A program made the position numbers and the translations under genes. Of a DNA stretch of 64,000 bases, positions 47,207 to 56,505 are shown one piece after another. Source of the stretch: Parabacteroides faecis. Its GTDB lineage: Bacteria; Bacteroidota; Bacteroidia; Bacteroidales; Tannerellaceae. The notes below the pieces were generated by a model, which saw nothing but the letters and a program-made list of their open reading frames with translations, did no database searches and was not told the origin of the DNA. Each line of letters begins with the position of its first letter. The stretch's first letter is position 1. The DNA is taken from positions 124,001-188,000 of the forward strand of contig NZ_BMPB01000006.1 of assembly GCF_014647375.1 (NCBI RefSeq), written 5' to 3'.

Positions 47207-49105
47207 TTATTCAAGATTTTCATCTATCGCATCGATCTTTTTGATTATGAGCGCCATCTCATCTTTCAGTTTTTCGATCTTACGCTCCATCTCTTTTACA
47301 AGACCACCTCCGCCTTTAGAGGAGATGCTGAGGAAACCGATGTTATTTTCGTATGTCTGCAATTCATTTTTCATGCGGTCATACATTCTCATCAGTTTTT
47401 CACGTTCGCCGTACAGTTTGCCCTTTCCGTGTTCCCCGCTTGTCATATCGTTCAGATTGCTGCGGTACGACTGCATTTTGCGGTCAGTCTGGTCTACTTT
47501 CAAACGGTCGAACTGATTGTCTACCGCTTCGTGATATTCTTTATAGATTTTATCTTTTTCCTTGAAAGGAACGTGACCGATCGCATTCCATTCAGCCATC
47601 AAACCTTTCAGTTCAGCTAAAGCGTCGTCTGTGCCCAGTGTTTCATCCAGCTTATTGATCTTTTCGATCAATGCTTTTTTGGCAGCCAGGTTTGTCTGTT
47701 CTACGCTCTTCTGGGAAGACACGTTCTTATTCTTTTGTTCGAAGAAATAATCACAAGCAGAAATGAAACGTTTCCAAACGATGTCCGAATGCTTGCGGGC
47801 TACCGAACCGATCGTTTTCCATTCTTTCTGCAGAGCGATCATCTTTTCAGTCGTACTCTTCCATTCTGTACTGTCTTTCAGGGCTTCGGCTTTTTCACAC
47901 AAGGCCTTTTTCAATTCGAGATTCTTTTCCATCTCTTCCTTGATGCCTTTGTAGAAAGCACTTTTCTTATTGAAATAAACATCACAGGCTGCACGGAAGC
48001 GTTCGAATATCTTCACATTGGATTTTTTCGGTGCGAAACCGATTGTTTTCCATTTTTCCTGTAAAGCGATTACCTCTTTATTCTTTTCTTCCCAGTCTTT
48101 GAATGTCTTCAAAGCTTCGAAGTCGATACCTTCTATTTCTTCGCAGATAGCTGTTTTAGCGATCAGATTCTCCTGCTCTTTCGATTTCAGTGATTCGAAG
48201 TGCTCCTGGTGACGTTTGTTGATCACGGTAGAAGCCGCTTTGAAACGAGCCCACAGTTCTTCGCGCAGTTCTTTTGCTACCGGACCGATCTCACGCCATT
48301 GCTGGTGCAGTTTCTGAAGCTGGTGGAACGCGGATACAACATCTGGTTCTGTCTGCAACTTTTCGACTGTTTCGCACAAGGCAGTTTTCAGTTCCAGATT
48401 CTTCTTGAAGTCATAATCGCGGAACTGGTTGTTGATCTTGATTATATCGTAGAATCTTTCGCTGTAAGTCTGATAGTTTTTCCACAGTTCGTTTGCATGT
48501 TCCTGTGGTACGAGTTTAATTTCTTTCCATCTCTGCTGGATATCCTTAAAGTCGTTGTATAGTTTATTGAAATCGTCCTGACTTTCCGTCAAGACTTTTA
48601 ACTGATCGATCAGTTGGAGTTTCAGAGCATAATTCGCTGCCTTCACACGATCCTCTTCTGCCAGGATTGCCGCTCTTTTTTCTTTGTAAACAGTCAGCAA
48701 TTCTTTCAGTTTGTTTTCGGCTTCATCTTCAGGTGCAACGAAATCCTTTTCTTCTCCTCCGTCTTCGAGGAATGTTTTCTTCGATTCTTCAACTTCGGCT
48801 CTGTGGATTTTGTAAAATGCCTGTTTCAACGATTCCACCTCGTTGCGTGCAGTTTCGGCAGCAGCATTTACCAGTTCGGTCAATTTTTCAAGAATCTCTT
48901 CTTTAGACAATTTACCGAGCGCATTCGCTGTTGCTTCCTCTACCGTTACAGTAGCATCTGTCGCCGTTTCAGTCGTTTCTTCCACTGTTCCGGTCGTTTC
49001 AACTTCAGCCGCAATGTTGTTTTCCGGAGTCACTTCCGGTGCTTTAGTTTCTTCCAATTTGCCAGTTTCTTCAGCCGGCAGATTAGTTTCATGAGTGTCC
49101 TTCAT
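47207..49105 (-). CDS. DUF349 repeat protein, coiled-coil rich
   Basis: A 632-residue cytoplasmic protein. After an acidic N-terminus with many Glu, Thr and Val (about 1-60), it carries about five DUF349 repeats of about 70-75 residues, each with a Trp-centred W-K/R-x-I motif: FKDIQQRWKEIKLVPQEHAN, LHQLQ..WREIGPVAKE, LQEKWKTIGFAPKKSNVK, LQKEWKTIGSVARKHSDI, MAEWNAIGHVPFKEKD. The C-terminus is a coiled coil. The family is all helical and its role is not established. I start at the ATG 49105 (a TTG two codons earlier is the alternative). Confidence 0.9.
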   Translation of the reverse strand: MKDTHETNLPAEETGKLEETKAPEVTPENNIAAEVETTGTVEETTETATDATVTVEEATANALGKLSKEEILEKLTELVNAAAETARNEVESLKQAFYKIHRAEVEESKKTFLEDGGEEKDFVAPEDEAENKLKELLTVYKEKRAAILAEEDRVKAANYALKLQLIDQLKVLTESQDDFNKLYNDFKDIQQRWKEIKLVPQEHANELWKNYQTYSERFYDIIKINNQFRDYDFKKNLELKTALCETVEKLQTEPDVVSAFHQLQKLHQQWREIGPVAKELREELWARFKAASTVINKRHQEHFESLKSKEQENLIAKTAICEEIEGIDFEALKTFKDWEEKNKEVIALQEKWKTIGFAPKKSNVKIFERFRAACDVYFNKKSAFYKGIKEEMEKNLELKKALCEKAEALKDSTEWKSTTEKMIALQKEWKTIGSVARKHSDIVWKRFISACDYFFEQKNKNVSSQKSVEQTNLAAKKALIEKINKLDETLGTDDALAELKGLMAEWNAIGHVPFKEKDKIYKEYHEAVDNQFDRLKVDQTDRKMQSYRSNLNDMTSGEHGKGKLYGEREKLMRMYDRMKNELQTYENNIGFLSISSKGGGGLVKEMERKIEKLKDEMALIIKKIDAIDENLE

Positions 49106-49447
49106 ATTCAATCACATTTAAGAAAAGGATAAAAAACATTCCTATATCAAGTCACAAATTAAAGTATTTATTTTTGGATTACAGCATCTGAGGGCAATTT
49201 ATTTATTAGAAAAGGTTAATAAATGCTCAAAAAGACCGAAATGAGTTACTTTAATCTTTATAAAATGTCGGAAGAGAGAGGTGAAAATGTTCCCAAACAA
49301 ATAAACCGGACGCAGATAACGCTGAATTCGCAGATATACACAGATTTATTTTATTGATAATTAATAATGTCTGCGTTACTCTGCGAATTCAGCGTTATCT
49401 GCGTCCGGTAAATATTCGTTTAGACATACTGTCGTATGTTATCAGTT
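49106..49447. other. 342-bp spacer between DUF349 and the decarboxylase beta gene
   Basis: No gene. It holds the large inverted repeat at 49305-49409 and A+T-rich sequence that must carry the DUF349 promoter; a near-match -7 (TTAATTTG on the minus strand, about 49153-49160) is the only candidate seen. Confidence 0.5.
49305..49409. repeat. Perfect 30-bp inverted repeat (REP-like hairpin)
   Basis: The arm from 49305 to 49334 (beginning ACCGGACGCAGATAACGC) is the exact complement of 49380-49409, with a 45-nt A+T-rich loop. The arms are rich in CTGCG/CGCAG words. It lies after the decarboxylase beta gene and may end that operon, or be a repeated palindromic element. Confidence 0.85.
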
Positions 49448-50683
49448 TTAACCTAAGAATGATATCAATACACCTGCCGCAACAGCCGAACCGATTACAC
49501 CGGAGATGTTACTGGCCATACAATATTGAAGCACATGGTTTTTCGGATCGTATTTCAGGGCAATTTCGTTGGCTACACGCGAAGCCATCGGAACGGCACT
49601 TAATCCGGTTGCACCGATAAGCGGGTTGATCTTTTTCTTGGTGAATAAGTTGACCAGTTTCACAAAGAAAATACCTCCGGCGATAGACAAGGCAAACGCC
49701 AGGAAGCCACCGATCACGATACCGATCGTTGTCATATTCAGGAATGCCTCCGCTGTCATGGTTGCACCGACCGATAATCCGAGGAAGATCGTTGCCGCGT
49801 TCATGATGCTGTTTGATGCGGCATCGAACAGGCGGAATGTATTTGTTCCGATCTCTTTCACCAGGTTACCGAACATCAACATACCGATCAAAGGCACGGC
49901 ACTCGGCACGAACAAGGCAACAACGGTCGTTACGACAATTGGGAAAATGATTTTCAGTACACGCAGATTCTTGATCTCTGTTGTGGACGGATATTTCTTT
50001 TCCTGTTCCTTCATGTTGATGCATAACTCTTTCTTGGAACATAGCGCTTTCACTACCAACGGTATGATTACTGGCACCAAAGCCATATAAGAGTAAGCTG
50101 CAATAGCGATCGGGCCTAATAGATGAGGAGCCAGCTTAATGGTCGTAAAGATCGCTGTAGGTCCGTCGGCACCACCGATAATACCCAGTGCAGCTGCTTC
50201 TTTAGGAGTGAATCCCATCAGGATAGCAACCAGTAATACAGTAAAAATACCCAGCTGTGCGGCCGCACCGAAAATAGACAGGCGAAGGTTACGGAGCATC
50301 GGACCGAAATCGGTCAGAGCACCCACACCCATAAAAATGATTGGCGGAAGAAACCCTGTTTTGATCAACATGTAATATATGAAGTTCATCAGTCCCAGTT
50401 CGTGCGCAATGTCGTGCAAAGGCATTTCCCAGATATTCTTCATTACTCCGTGTACGTTGATCAATCCGTTTTCATCTGCCTGGATCACACCCATTTCGCC
50501 TCCCGGAAAGTTGGCGAGCAACACTCCGAACGCAATAGGGACAAGCAGCAAAGGTTCATATTGTTTCTTGATACCCAAATAAAGCAATATGAATGCGATT
50601 GCATACATGATCAGGAACTGCGGTTCAGCAATAATGTTGCTGAACGCAGTCATTTCATACAGATTTTGAAATATCTCGTTCAT
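49448..50683 (-). CDS. oadB: Sodium-pumping decarboxylase beta subunit
   Basis: The integral membrane subunit that decarboxylates carboxybiotin and pumps Na+ outward. The 411-residue protein has about ten hydrophobic segments, with the family hallmark IGGADGPTAIFTTIKLAP and LLPPIIFMGVGALTDFGPML-type helices. A conserved Asp and Asn/Ser near GATGLSAVPMASRVANEIA and NMTTIGIVIGG are present. It overlaps the alpha gene by one base (TAATG). Subunit order in transcription is gamma-alpha-beta. Confidence 0.93.
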   Translation of the reverse strand: MNEIFQNLYEMTAFSNIIAEPQFLIMYAIAFILLYLGIKKQYEPLLLVPIAFGVLLANFPGGEMGVIQADENGLINVHGVMKNIWEMPLHDIAHELGLMNFIYYMLIKTGFLPPIIFMGVGALTDFGPMLRNLRLSIFGAAAQLGIFTVLLVAILMGFTPKEAAALGIIGGADGPTAIFTTIKLAPHLLGPIAIAAYSYMALVPVIIPLVVKALCSKKELCINMKEQEKKYPSTTEIKNLRVLKIIFPIVVTTVVALFVPSAVPLIGMLMFGNLVKEIGTNTFRLFDAASNSIMNAATIFLGLSVGATMTAEAFLNMTTIGIVIGGFLAFALSIAGGIFFVKLVNLFTKKKINPLIGATGLSAVPMASRVANEIALKYDPKNHVLQYCMASNISGVIGSAVAAGVLISFLG

Positions 50684-52581
50684 TACTGTATCGTCATTAA
50701 TACGTCATCTTCTGAAACCGTATCACCACCGGCATAATTGATGGAAGTGATCGTTCCGCTGAATTCGGAACGTACGGCATTGTATGTTTTCATTGCTTCC
50801 ACATAGCAAAGAACATCGCCTTCTTTTACCACGTCACCCACTTTGAGCGGAGTTTCGGAAGCGTTCTTCACCAGGAAGAATTTACCTTCCAGCGGCGAAA
50901 GTATTTCGTTGCCTGCGCCAGCTGCCGGTGCGGGAGCTGCGGATGCGGCAGGTTGTGCAGCCTTTTCAGGGGCAGCCACCGGTGCGGCATTGGCAGAATC
51001 TCCGAAAGCTACGGTTACACGGTAAGGCTGTCCGTCGACGTCTACCGTCAATACTTGTGGCGTCGTAGGCAGGGCGGCAGCAGCGGCAACCGGTGCGGTC
51101 GGATGTTCCTTTTCCTGCTGGGCTTTTTTCTTCAGGGCAACATCCGCCAGGAATTCTACTTTCGCTTTTCCTGAACGGTAAGCCTCATACTGAGCCGGGT
51201 GCATGGCGTATTCGAACAGTTCTTCGTCGTCTTCACCTGTTTCCCATTGCTTTTCGTTCATCATCTTGCGGTATTTGTCGAGTGCGTCCGGGTAGTTATC
51301 CTGCGGATTACCGGTGAAGAACTCGCGTCCTTCGGCTTTTGCTTTCTCGATAATCTCCGGTGCAAGCGGACCAGGCAGTCTACCTGCTTTTCCGAGAATC
51401 ATATCCCAGATATCGTCGGCGATCATGCTCCAGCGGGCTTTCCCTTTTTCCATCTGCATCACGTTCATCAACGCCAGGTTTTTCACGTACTGGCTGAACG
51501 GCGTTACCAATGGAGGATAACCTACACGCGGCCATACATAAGCCACTTCGTCGAACAGCTTGATAAGCAACTGGTCTTGCGACATCAACGGCTTGTTGTT
51601 CTTGATATTGCTCTTATTGATCGATTCCAGATTCTTTTCCAGGTCGGCCATCAGGCTACCCATCATACCGCCGGGAAGTCCCGGACCGATCAGCAGGGAG
51701 TTCATCAGACGGTTCTTCGGGCTGATATACAAGCCTAAGAAATCGTCCATAAATTCCTGGATCATACTGCGCACTTTCATATAGGCTTCCATATTGATCT
51801 CCGGCACTTTGTAACCGGCATCTTTCAGCATTGCCTGTACGGTCAGCAGGTCGGCATGTCCTGTACCCCATGAAAGCGGTTCCATACCTACGTCGATATA
51901 GTCGCAGCCGGCATTACAAACTTCCAGAATGGAAGCGACATTGAATCCGGGGCCTGCGTGACTATGATACTGGATAGGTATTTCAGGATGTTTGGCTTTG
52001 ATATTGGCAACGATCTGTCCCAGCGAATAAGGACGACCGATACCGGCCATATCTTTGATACAGATCTCGTCTGCTCCCAGCTCGATCAGTTCCAGGGCCA
52101 TCTTGGTGTAATATTCAACCGTATGGATGGGAGAGTGAGTGATGCAGAGTGAGCACTGGGAGATCATTCCGGCCTCTTTGGCATACTGGATGGAAGGGGC
52201 GATGTTGCGTACATCGTTCAGTCCGCAGAACGTACGGGTAATATCGGTTCCCTGTGCTTTTTTTACCTTGTAGAAAAGCTGGCGCACGTCAGCGGGCACC
52301 GGGCTCATACGAAGTCCGTTCAGGGCACGGTCTAACATATGTGTTTGAATACCTGCTTCATGGAATGGCTTCGTCCATTCGCGTACGGCTTTATTAGGAT
52401 TTTCTCCGAATAGTAAATTAACTTGCTCAAAACCTCCTCCGTTGGTTTCAACGCGGGCGAAACAGCCCATCTCAACGATAGCGGGGGCAACTCTTGTTAG
52501 TTGGTCTACTCTAGGGACATATTTACCGGCAGATTGCCACATGTCTCTGAAAACCAAACTGAATTTGATTTCTCTTTTCAT
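50683..52581 (-). CDS. oadA: Oxaloacetate decarboxylase alpha subunit (biotin carboxyltransferase)
   Basis: Transfers CO2 from oxaloacetate (or a similar 2-oxo acid) to biotin for the sodium-pump complex. The 632-residue protein has an N-terminal TIM-barrel carboxyltransferase domain (about 1-300: KFSLVFRDMWQS, ADEICIKDMAGIGRP with the carbamylated-Lys region, IQYHSHAGPGFNVAS with H-x-H), then the PYC/OADA domain (about 310-470). An Ala/Pro-rich linker (about 515-560) leads to a C-terminal biotinyl domain with Lys598 in YVEAMKTYNAV. The usual EAMKM is EAMKT here. It is co-transcribed with gamma (22 bp upstream) and beta (1-bp overlap). Confidence 0.93.
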   Translation of the reverse strand: MKREIKFSLVFRDMWQSAGKYVPRVDQLTRVAPAIVEMGCFARVETNGGGFEQVNLLFGENPNKAVREWTKPFHEAGIQTHMLDRALNGLRMSPVPADVRQLFYKVKKAQGTDITRTFCGLNDVRNIAPSIQYAKEAGMISQCSLCITHSPIHTVEYYTKMALELIELGADEICIKDMAGIGRPYSLGQIVANIKAKHPEIPIQYHSHAGPGFNVASILEVCNAGCDYIDVGMEPLSWGTGHADLLTVQAMLKDAGYKVPEINMEAYMKVRSMIQEFMDDFLGLYISPKNRLMNSLLIGPGLPGGMMGSLMADLEKNLESINKSNIKNNKPLMSQDQLLIKLFDEVAYVWPRVGYPPLVTPFSQYVKNLALMNVMQMEKGKARWSMIADDIWDMILGKAGRLPGPLAPEIIEKAKAEGREFFTGNPQDNYPDALDKYRKMMNEKQWETGEDDEELFEYAMHPAQYEAYRSGKAKVEFLADVALKKKAQQEKEHPTAPVAAAAALPTTPQVLTVDVDGQPYRVTVAFGDSANAAPVAAPEKAAQPAASAAPAPAAGAGNEILSPLEGKFFLVKNASETPLKVGDVVKEGDVLCYVEAMKTYNAVRSEFSGTITSINYAGGDTVSEDDVLMTIQ

Positions 52582-52603
52582 GATATTTTGTGTATAGCTA
52601 GTA

Positions 52604-52876
52604 TTATATTTTCTCGATCTTTGTAACCTTGCCCTGTCCGCCTGTAACCATGCTGACTGCTGCTACGATTGCTGCTGTGGTCTTGCCTGATACATTTCCT
52701 GCCTGTGCTGCGGCGGCTTGTGTTACCGTTTGCTTTTTTACGATGACTTCTTCAGGTGCGTATTTGTTAACCAGTGTGATTAATCCTTTACCTAAATAAA
52801 TAACGATCAAAAGAATAGCAAATACTGTGGTCATTCCTACGACCATTAATAATAGTCCAGTTTCTATGTTTTCCAT
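52604..52876 (-). CDS. oadG: Sodium-pumping decarboxylase gamma subunit (OadG family)
   Basis: A 90-residue membrane-anchor subunit that holds the alpha and beta subunits together. One N-terminal membrane helix (GLLLMVVGMTTVFAILLIVI) is followed by a short cytoplasmic tail with APEEVIVKKQTVTQAAAAQ. The size and first-gene position are normal for OadG-type proteins. I start at the ATG 52876. A possible -7 (TATATTTG, minus strand, 52960-52967) lies about 80 bp upstream. Confidence 0.88.
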   Translation of the reverse strand: MENIETGLLLMVVGMTTVFAILLIVIYLGKGLITLVNKYAPEEVIVKKQTVTQAAAAQAGNVSGKTTAAIVAAVSMVTGGQGKVTKIEKI

Positions 52877-53524
52877 ATTTATATTTGTGTGCAATAAAAG
52901 TATCTAATATCTCTGAGAGAAGTAACTAAAACAATCTCCGCCAAGTTATAAATTGCATGCAAATATAATAAAATATCGTTAGTATGTCTTTTTTTGTGAT
53001 ATAAAAAATAGTAAAAGAATGAAATGTTTTGCGTTAGATAAGTTTTGTATTGTTAGGTTATTGTGTTTTTTTGTGATAAAAAGCAGGTTTTGTCATTTCG
53101 CTTATCTTGTATTCGTGTTCGATACCGGGGCATGACAGATGTCTGATGTTTTTACAAAGGTATCAAACTGACAAAATGCTATATTATGTGTCTTATAGGA
53201 GGATTATTCGGGGGAGGAATAGACTGTTTGTTTTTTATGCAGTTGTAGAGAAGATAGTCGTGTTTGAAATGCTGTTATTTCGATCGAATTGATATTATTT
53301 AGTCGTGTTTGTGAATGTAATGGCTTTTCTTTTGTTGTTGTTGGATGTGTTTTATGTAGTTTATGATATTTAATGTCTGTCTGGTTTCAGGATAGTTCCA
53401 GATGTGTGGAAGTGTTTTAAAACATGCGGATAGGCTTTTTTGTCATTCTTGAAGTAATATATTTCTCTTTAAATTAACACAAATTGATTTTAGCCGCAGC
53501 AAAATTTTTCTGTAATAAAAATAG

Positions 53525-53566
53525 AATTCGTTTTCAATAAAATTTAATCTCGTTTAAAACGAATTT
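53525..53566. promoter_or_regulatory. Second TTCGTTT/AAACGAA half-site cluster
   Basis: AATTCGTTTT (53525-53534) and CTCGTTTAAAACGAATTT (53549-53566). The 14-mer CTCGTTTAAAACGA (53549-53562) is the exact reverse complement of 21105-21118 in the other gene desert. Confidence 0.5.
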
Positions 53567-53834
53567 TATCCCGTCTATAGGGGAGTGAAAAGGCATTTTT
53601 AGTTGGAAGATGTGTTAATAAATATGAAAATCATTTTTCTGTAAAGTGAATGATGCTGAATGTATGTGTCATTCATATCCCTGCTTTTTAGTCAATATGC
53701 TTGTGAATTTGGTCTTATATTAGTAAAATGATATTTCATGGGTAAAAGACAGGTGTGCCGATCTGTTGACTACAGCAAAGTTACAATAGATTATAATCTG
53801 AGGATCAGAATATTGTTTAATTACTATATTTTCA

Positions 53835-53864
53835 TTGCAGAACTTAAATAATCCGGTATTTTTG
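53835..53864 (+). promoter_or_regulatory. Promoter of the sulfatase gene
   Basis: TTG (53835-53837) and TATTTTTG (53857-53864) are 19 bp apart, 27 bp before the ATG at 53892. Confidence 0.7.
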
Positions 53865-53891
53865 TAAGATGAACTTAGCTCTATATATATT

Positions 53892-55313
53892 ATGAATTTC
53901 TGCATCAAACAAATGATCGTACCCGCAGCCCTGTGTTGTACTGTAGGTTCTTTATACGCTCAATCCAAAGAGCGTCCGAATGTCTTGTTTATTATGGCGG
54001 ATGATCTTCGTCCGGAATTGGGATGTTATGGCGTAAAAGCAATTAAAACTCCCCATATCGATCGTTTGGCAGAATCGTCTTTATTGTTTCAGAATGCCTA
54101 TTGTAATGTTCCGGTGAGTGGTGCTTCGCGTGCCAGTCTGTTGACAGGAGTATTGCCTTATTATCCGGATAGATTCATCGGGTTTGATGCGTGGGCTTCA
54201 CGTGACTGCCCTTCGGCGGTCCCTATTTCCAAATGGTTTACCGATCATGGTTATTATACGGTCTCCAACGGCAAAATATTTCATAATATAGAAGATCATG
54301 ACGATAGCTGGAGTGAATATCCCTGGAGGGTTAATCCCGATGGATATGGCTCGGACTGGGCGGAGTATAATAAGTGGGAATTGTGGATGAATAAAGAATC
54401 AGGTAATTTTATCAACCCGAAAACAATGCGCGGTCCGTTCTGTGAATCAGCGGATGTGCCTGATACGGCTTATGACGATGGAAAAGGAGCTGTCAGGACA
54501 ATGGAAGATTTGCGGCGTCTGAAAAAGATGAACAAACCGTTTTTTCTGGCCTGTGGATTCTGGCGTCCTCACCTGCCTTTCAATGCTCCGAAGAAATATT
54601 GGGATATGTATGAGCGCGACCGGATCCCTTTAGCGGATAATCCTTATCGACCTGACAATCTTCCGAAAGAGGTGACGCAATCGGGAGAACTGTTTTCTTA
54701 TGCCCGTGTGAATGACCTGCAGGAGGAGGTTTTTCAAAGGGAGGCAAAACATGGATATTACGCTTGTGTCAGTTATATAGATGCCCAGATAGGAATGATA
54801 TTGGAAGAGTTGAAAAAACTGGAACTGGATAAAAATACAATCGTTGTTCTGTTAGGCGATCATGGCTGGGCTTTGGGTGAACATACATTCTGGGGAAAAC
54901 ATACCCTGTTTGATCGGGCTACTCATGTCCCACTGATAGTCAAAGTTCCCGGAATGGAGACAGGAAAGACCGAATCTATGGTCAGTTTTGTCGATTTGTA
55001 TCCTACGCTTTGCGATCTTTGCGGACTTCCTCAGCCGGAGGGACAGTTGCAGGGAAAGAGCTTCGTGCCTGTTCTGAAGGACCGGAAGACTAAGATACAG
55101 GATGAGGTTTTTATTCAATGGCAAGGCGGCGATAACCTGGTGAATAACCGCTATAGCTATACTGAATGGGTGAAAAAGGAAAAGACCTCACGTATGCTGT
55201 TTGATCATCGGGAGGATAAAGATGAAAATCATAATATTGCGGGCCAGTCGCGTTTTCAATCGTTGATGGATGGATTTTCAGCTATCATCAAAAAAATAAA
55301 GGCAAGTTTGTGA
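53892..55313 (+). CDS. Secreted sulfatase, S1 family (iduronate-2-sulfatase-like), Ser-type
   Basis: Removes sulfate esters from glycans such as glycosaminoglycans or mucin. The 473-residue protein has a signal peptide (MIVPAALCCTVGSLYAQ). The N-terminal metal-binding pair is FIMADDLRPELGCYG. The modification motif is PVSGASRASLLTG, with Ser76 as the residue oxidised to formylglycine and Ala at the usual Pro position. Other ligands are in VVLLGDHGWALGEHTFWGKH (Asp-His and Lys). The WRPHLPFNAPKKYWD segment resembles iduronate-2-sulfatases. Serine-type sulfatases need the radical-SAM enzyme anSME, which is not in this window. The gene is alone, with no glycan transporter nearby. Confidence 0.92.
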   Translation: MNFCIKQMIVPAALCCTVGSLYAQSKERPNVLFIMADDLRPELGCYGVKAIKTPHIDRLAESSLLFQNAYCNVPVSGASRASLLTGVLPYYPDRFIGFDAWASRDCPSAVPISKWFTDHGYYTVSNGKIFHNIEDHDDSWSEYPWRVNPDGYGSDWAEYNKWELWMNKESGNFINPKTMRGPFCESADVPDTAYDDGKGAVRTMEDLRRLKKMNKPFFLACGFWRPHLPFNAPKKYWDMYERDRIPLADNPYRPDNLPKEVTQSGELFSYARVNDLQEEVFQREAKHGYYACVSYIDAQIGMILEELKKLELDKNTIVVLLGDHGWALGEHTFWGKHTLFDRATHVPLIVKVPGMETGKTESMVSFVDLYPTLCDLCGLPQPEGQLQGKSFVPVLKDRKTKIQDEVFIQWQGGDNLVNNRYSYTEWVKKEKTSRMLFDHREDKDENHNIAGQSRFQSLMDGFSAIIKKIKASL

Positions 55314-55360
55314 AAGGAAACGGGTTTGTTCTTAGTTGGTGTTAGATGCTAAAATAATTG

Positions 55361-55368
55361 TATATTTG
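55361..55368 (+). promoter_or_regulatory. -7 element for the TPR gene
   Basis: TATATTTG fits TAnnTTTG, 25 bp before the ATG at 55394. The nearest TTG (55336-55338) is 22 bp upstream, slightly long. Confidence 0.5.
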
Positions 55369-55393
55369 CCCTCTCGAACATAAATATATAGCC

Positions 55394-56356
55394 ATGGGAA
55401 ATTTCTTTACATCTTTATTCTCTTCTTCAAAAAATGAGGATAGTGCAGAAGGGAAAGCAAAAAACGATCAGAAAAATTTTGACATATTAAAATATGACGG
55501 TATCCGTGCCCAAAAGATCGGACAAGTCGCTTATGCCATCAAATGTTTTACGGAAGCCCTGAATATTCAGGAGGATTTTGAAACAATGAATTACCTGGTG
55601 TCGGCTTACTCGATGGCTAACCAGACGGAAAAGGCATTGGAAACATTGAACCGGATGATAGAAATCGAATCGGATCATGTGCAGACCTTACTGACAAGAG
55701 TGAGTGTGCTCTTTATGCTGGATAAAGATGCAGAAGTGATCGCAGACTGCCTGCGGGTGATCGAACTGGAAGAATCCAATCATCTTGCCTGGTTCCTGAT
55801 GGCTAAAGCCAAGAGAACGACCGGCGACCAGCTCGGAGCTATCGCCGACCTGACGAAAGCGATCGCTTTGAAAGATGATTTTACAGATGCATATTTACTT
55901 CGTGCGGAAGTTTTACTCGCTTTGAAGCAGGGAAAAGAGGCTTTGCCCGATATCGAAAAGGCCATCTCTTTGGCTCCCGAAGAGGAAACAACTTATTTGG
56001 TAAGAGGAAAAATACATGAATCGTTAGGGAATCTGGACGCTGCCGCTGACGATTATCAACAGGCTTTGGACTTGAATCCGTTCAATGAAGATGCCTGTAT
56101 CCTGAAAGGAACGCTCCTGATCACAAAAGAATTGCTGGACGAAGCCATTGCTTTCTTTGACGAGGCGATCGAGATCCGTCCCGACTTTGCTAAGGCATAT
56201 GCCGAACGGGGACGGGCGAAGAACCTGAAAGGTGATAAAGAAGGTGCTTTTGAAGACCTGAAAAAGTCCATCGAACTGAATCCGGAAGGTGAGGAAGCGA
56301 AGAAATTTGAAGGGCAGCATGCTAATTTTGAGAACAAAACATATATGCCATTTTAA
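55394..56356 (+). CDS. Tetratricopeptide-repeat protein
   Basis: A 320-residue soluble protein made almost wholly of TPRs. After a charged N-terminus (about 1-30) come seven to eight 34-residue repeats, for example GQVAYAIKCFTEALNIQEDF, DQLGAIADLTKAIALKDDF, LDEAIAFFDEAIEIRPDFAK and GDKEGAFEDLKKSIELNPEG. No signal peptide is seen, so it is cytoplasmic. It should act as a protein-binding scaffold; the partner is unknown. I start at the ATG 55394, downstream of the -7 element; the longer frame would begin upstream of it. Confidence 0.85.
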   Translation: MGNFFTSLFSSSKNEDSAEGKAKNDQKNFDILKYDGIRAQKIGQVAYAIKCFTEALNIQEDFETMNYLVSAYSMANQTEKALETLNRMIEIESDHVQTLLTRVSVLFMLDKDAEVIADCLRVIELEESNHLAWFLMAKAKRTTGDQLGAIADLTKAIALKDDFTDAYLLRAEVLLALKQGKEALPDIEKAISLAPEEETTYLVRGKIHESLGNLDAAADDYQQALDLNPFNEDACILKGTLLITKELLDEAIAFFDEAIEIRPDFAKAYAERGRAKNLKGDKEGAFEDLKKSIELNPEGEEAKKFEGQHANFENKTYMPF

Positions 56357-56427
56357 TGTTGGATAAACAGTAGGTGAATATTTGACACAGAATCCGGGCT
56401 GGAATTAAAAGAAAAAACTTTCAACTC

Positions 56428-56458
56428 TTTGTTTATTAAAAAAAAGCCTCTATCTTTG
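56428..56458 (+). promoter_or_regulatory. Promoter of rpmH
   Basis: TTTG (56428-56431) and TATCTTTG (56451-56458) with exactly 19 bp between; one of the best promoters in the window, as expected for a ribosomal gene. Confidence 0.85.
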
Positions 56459-56505
56459 CAGCCCGAATTGATATGTAAGATAATAATAAATAAATATATA
56501 GAAAG

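Larger units (their letters stand above)
52877..53891. other. T-rich 1-kb gene desert between oadG and the sulfatase
   Basis: No credible gene on either strand. It holds a possible oadG -7 (52960-52967, minus), the half-site cluster at 53525-53566 shared with 21082-21140, and the sulfatase promoter (53835-53864). The stretches in between show only T-rich low-complexity sequence. Confidence 0.6.

Noticed and set aside
49305-49409. Inverted repeat considered as an insertion-sequence end pair or MITE
   Set aside because: The loop is only 45 nt, no target-site duplication was seen and no transposase is near; REP-like hairpin or terminator preferred.
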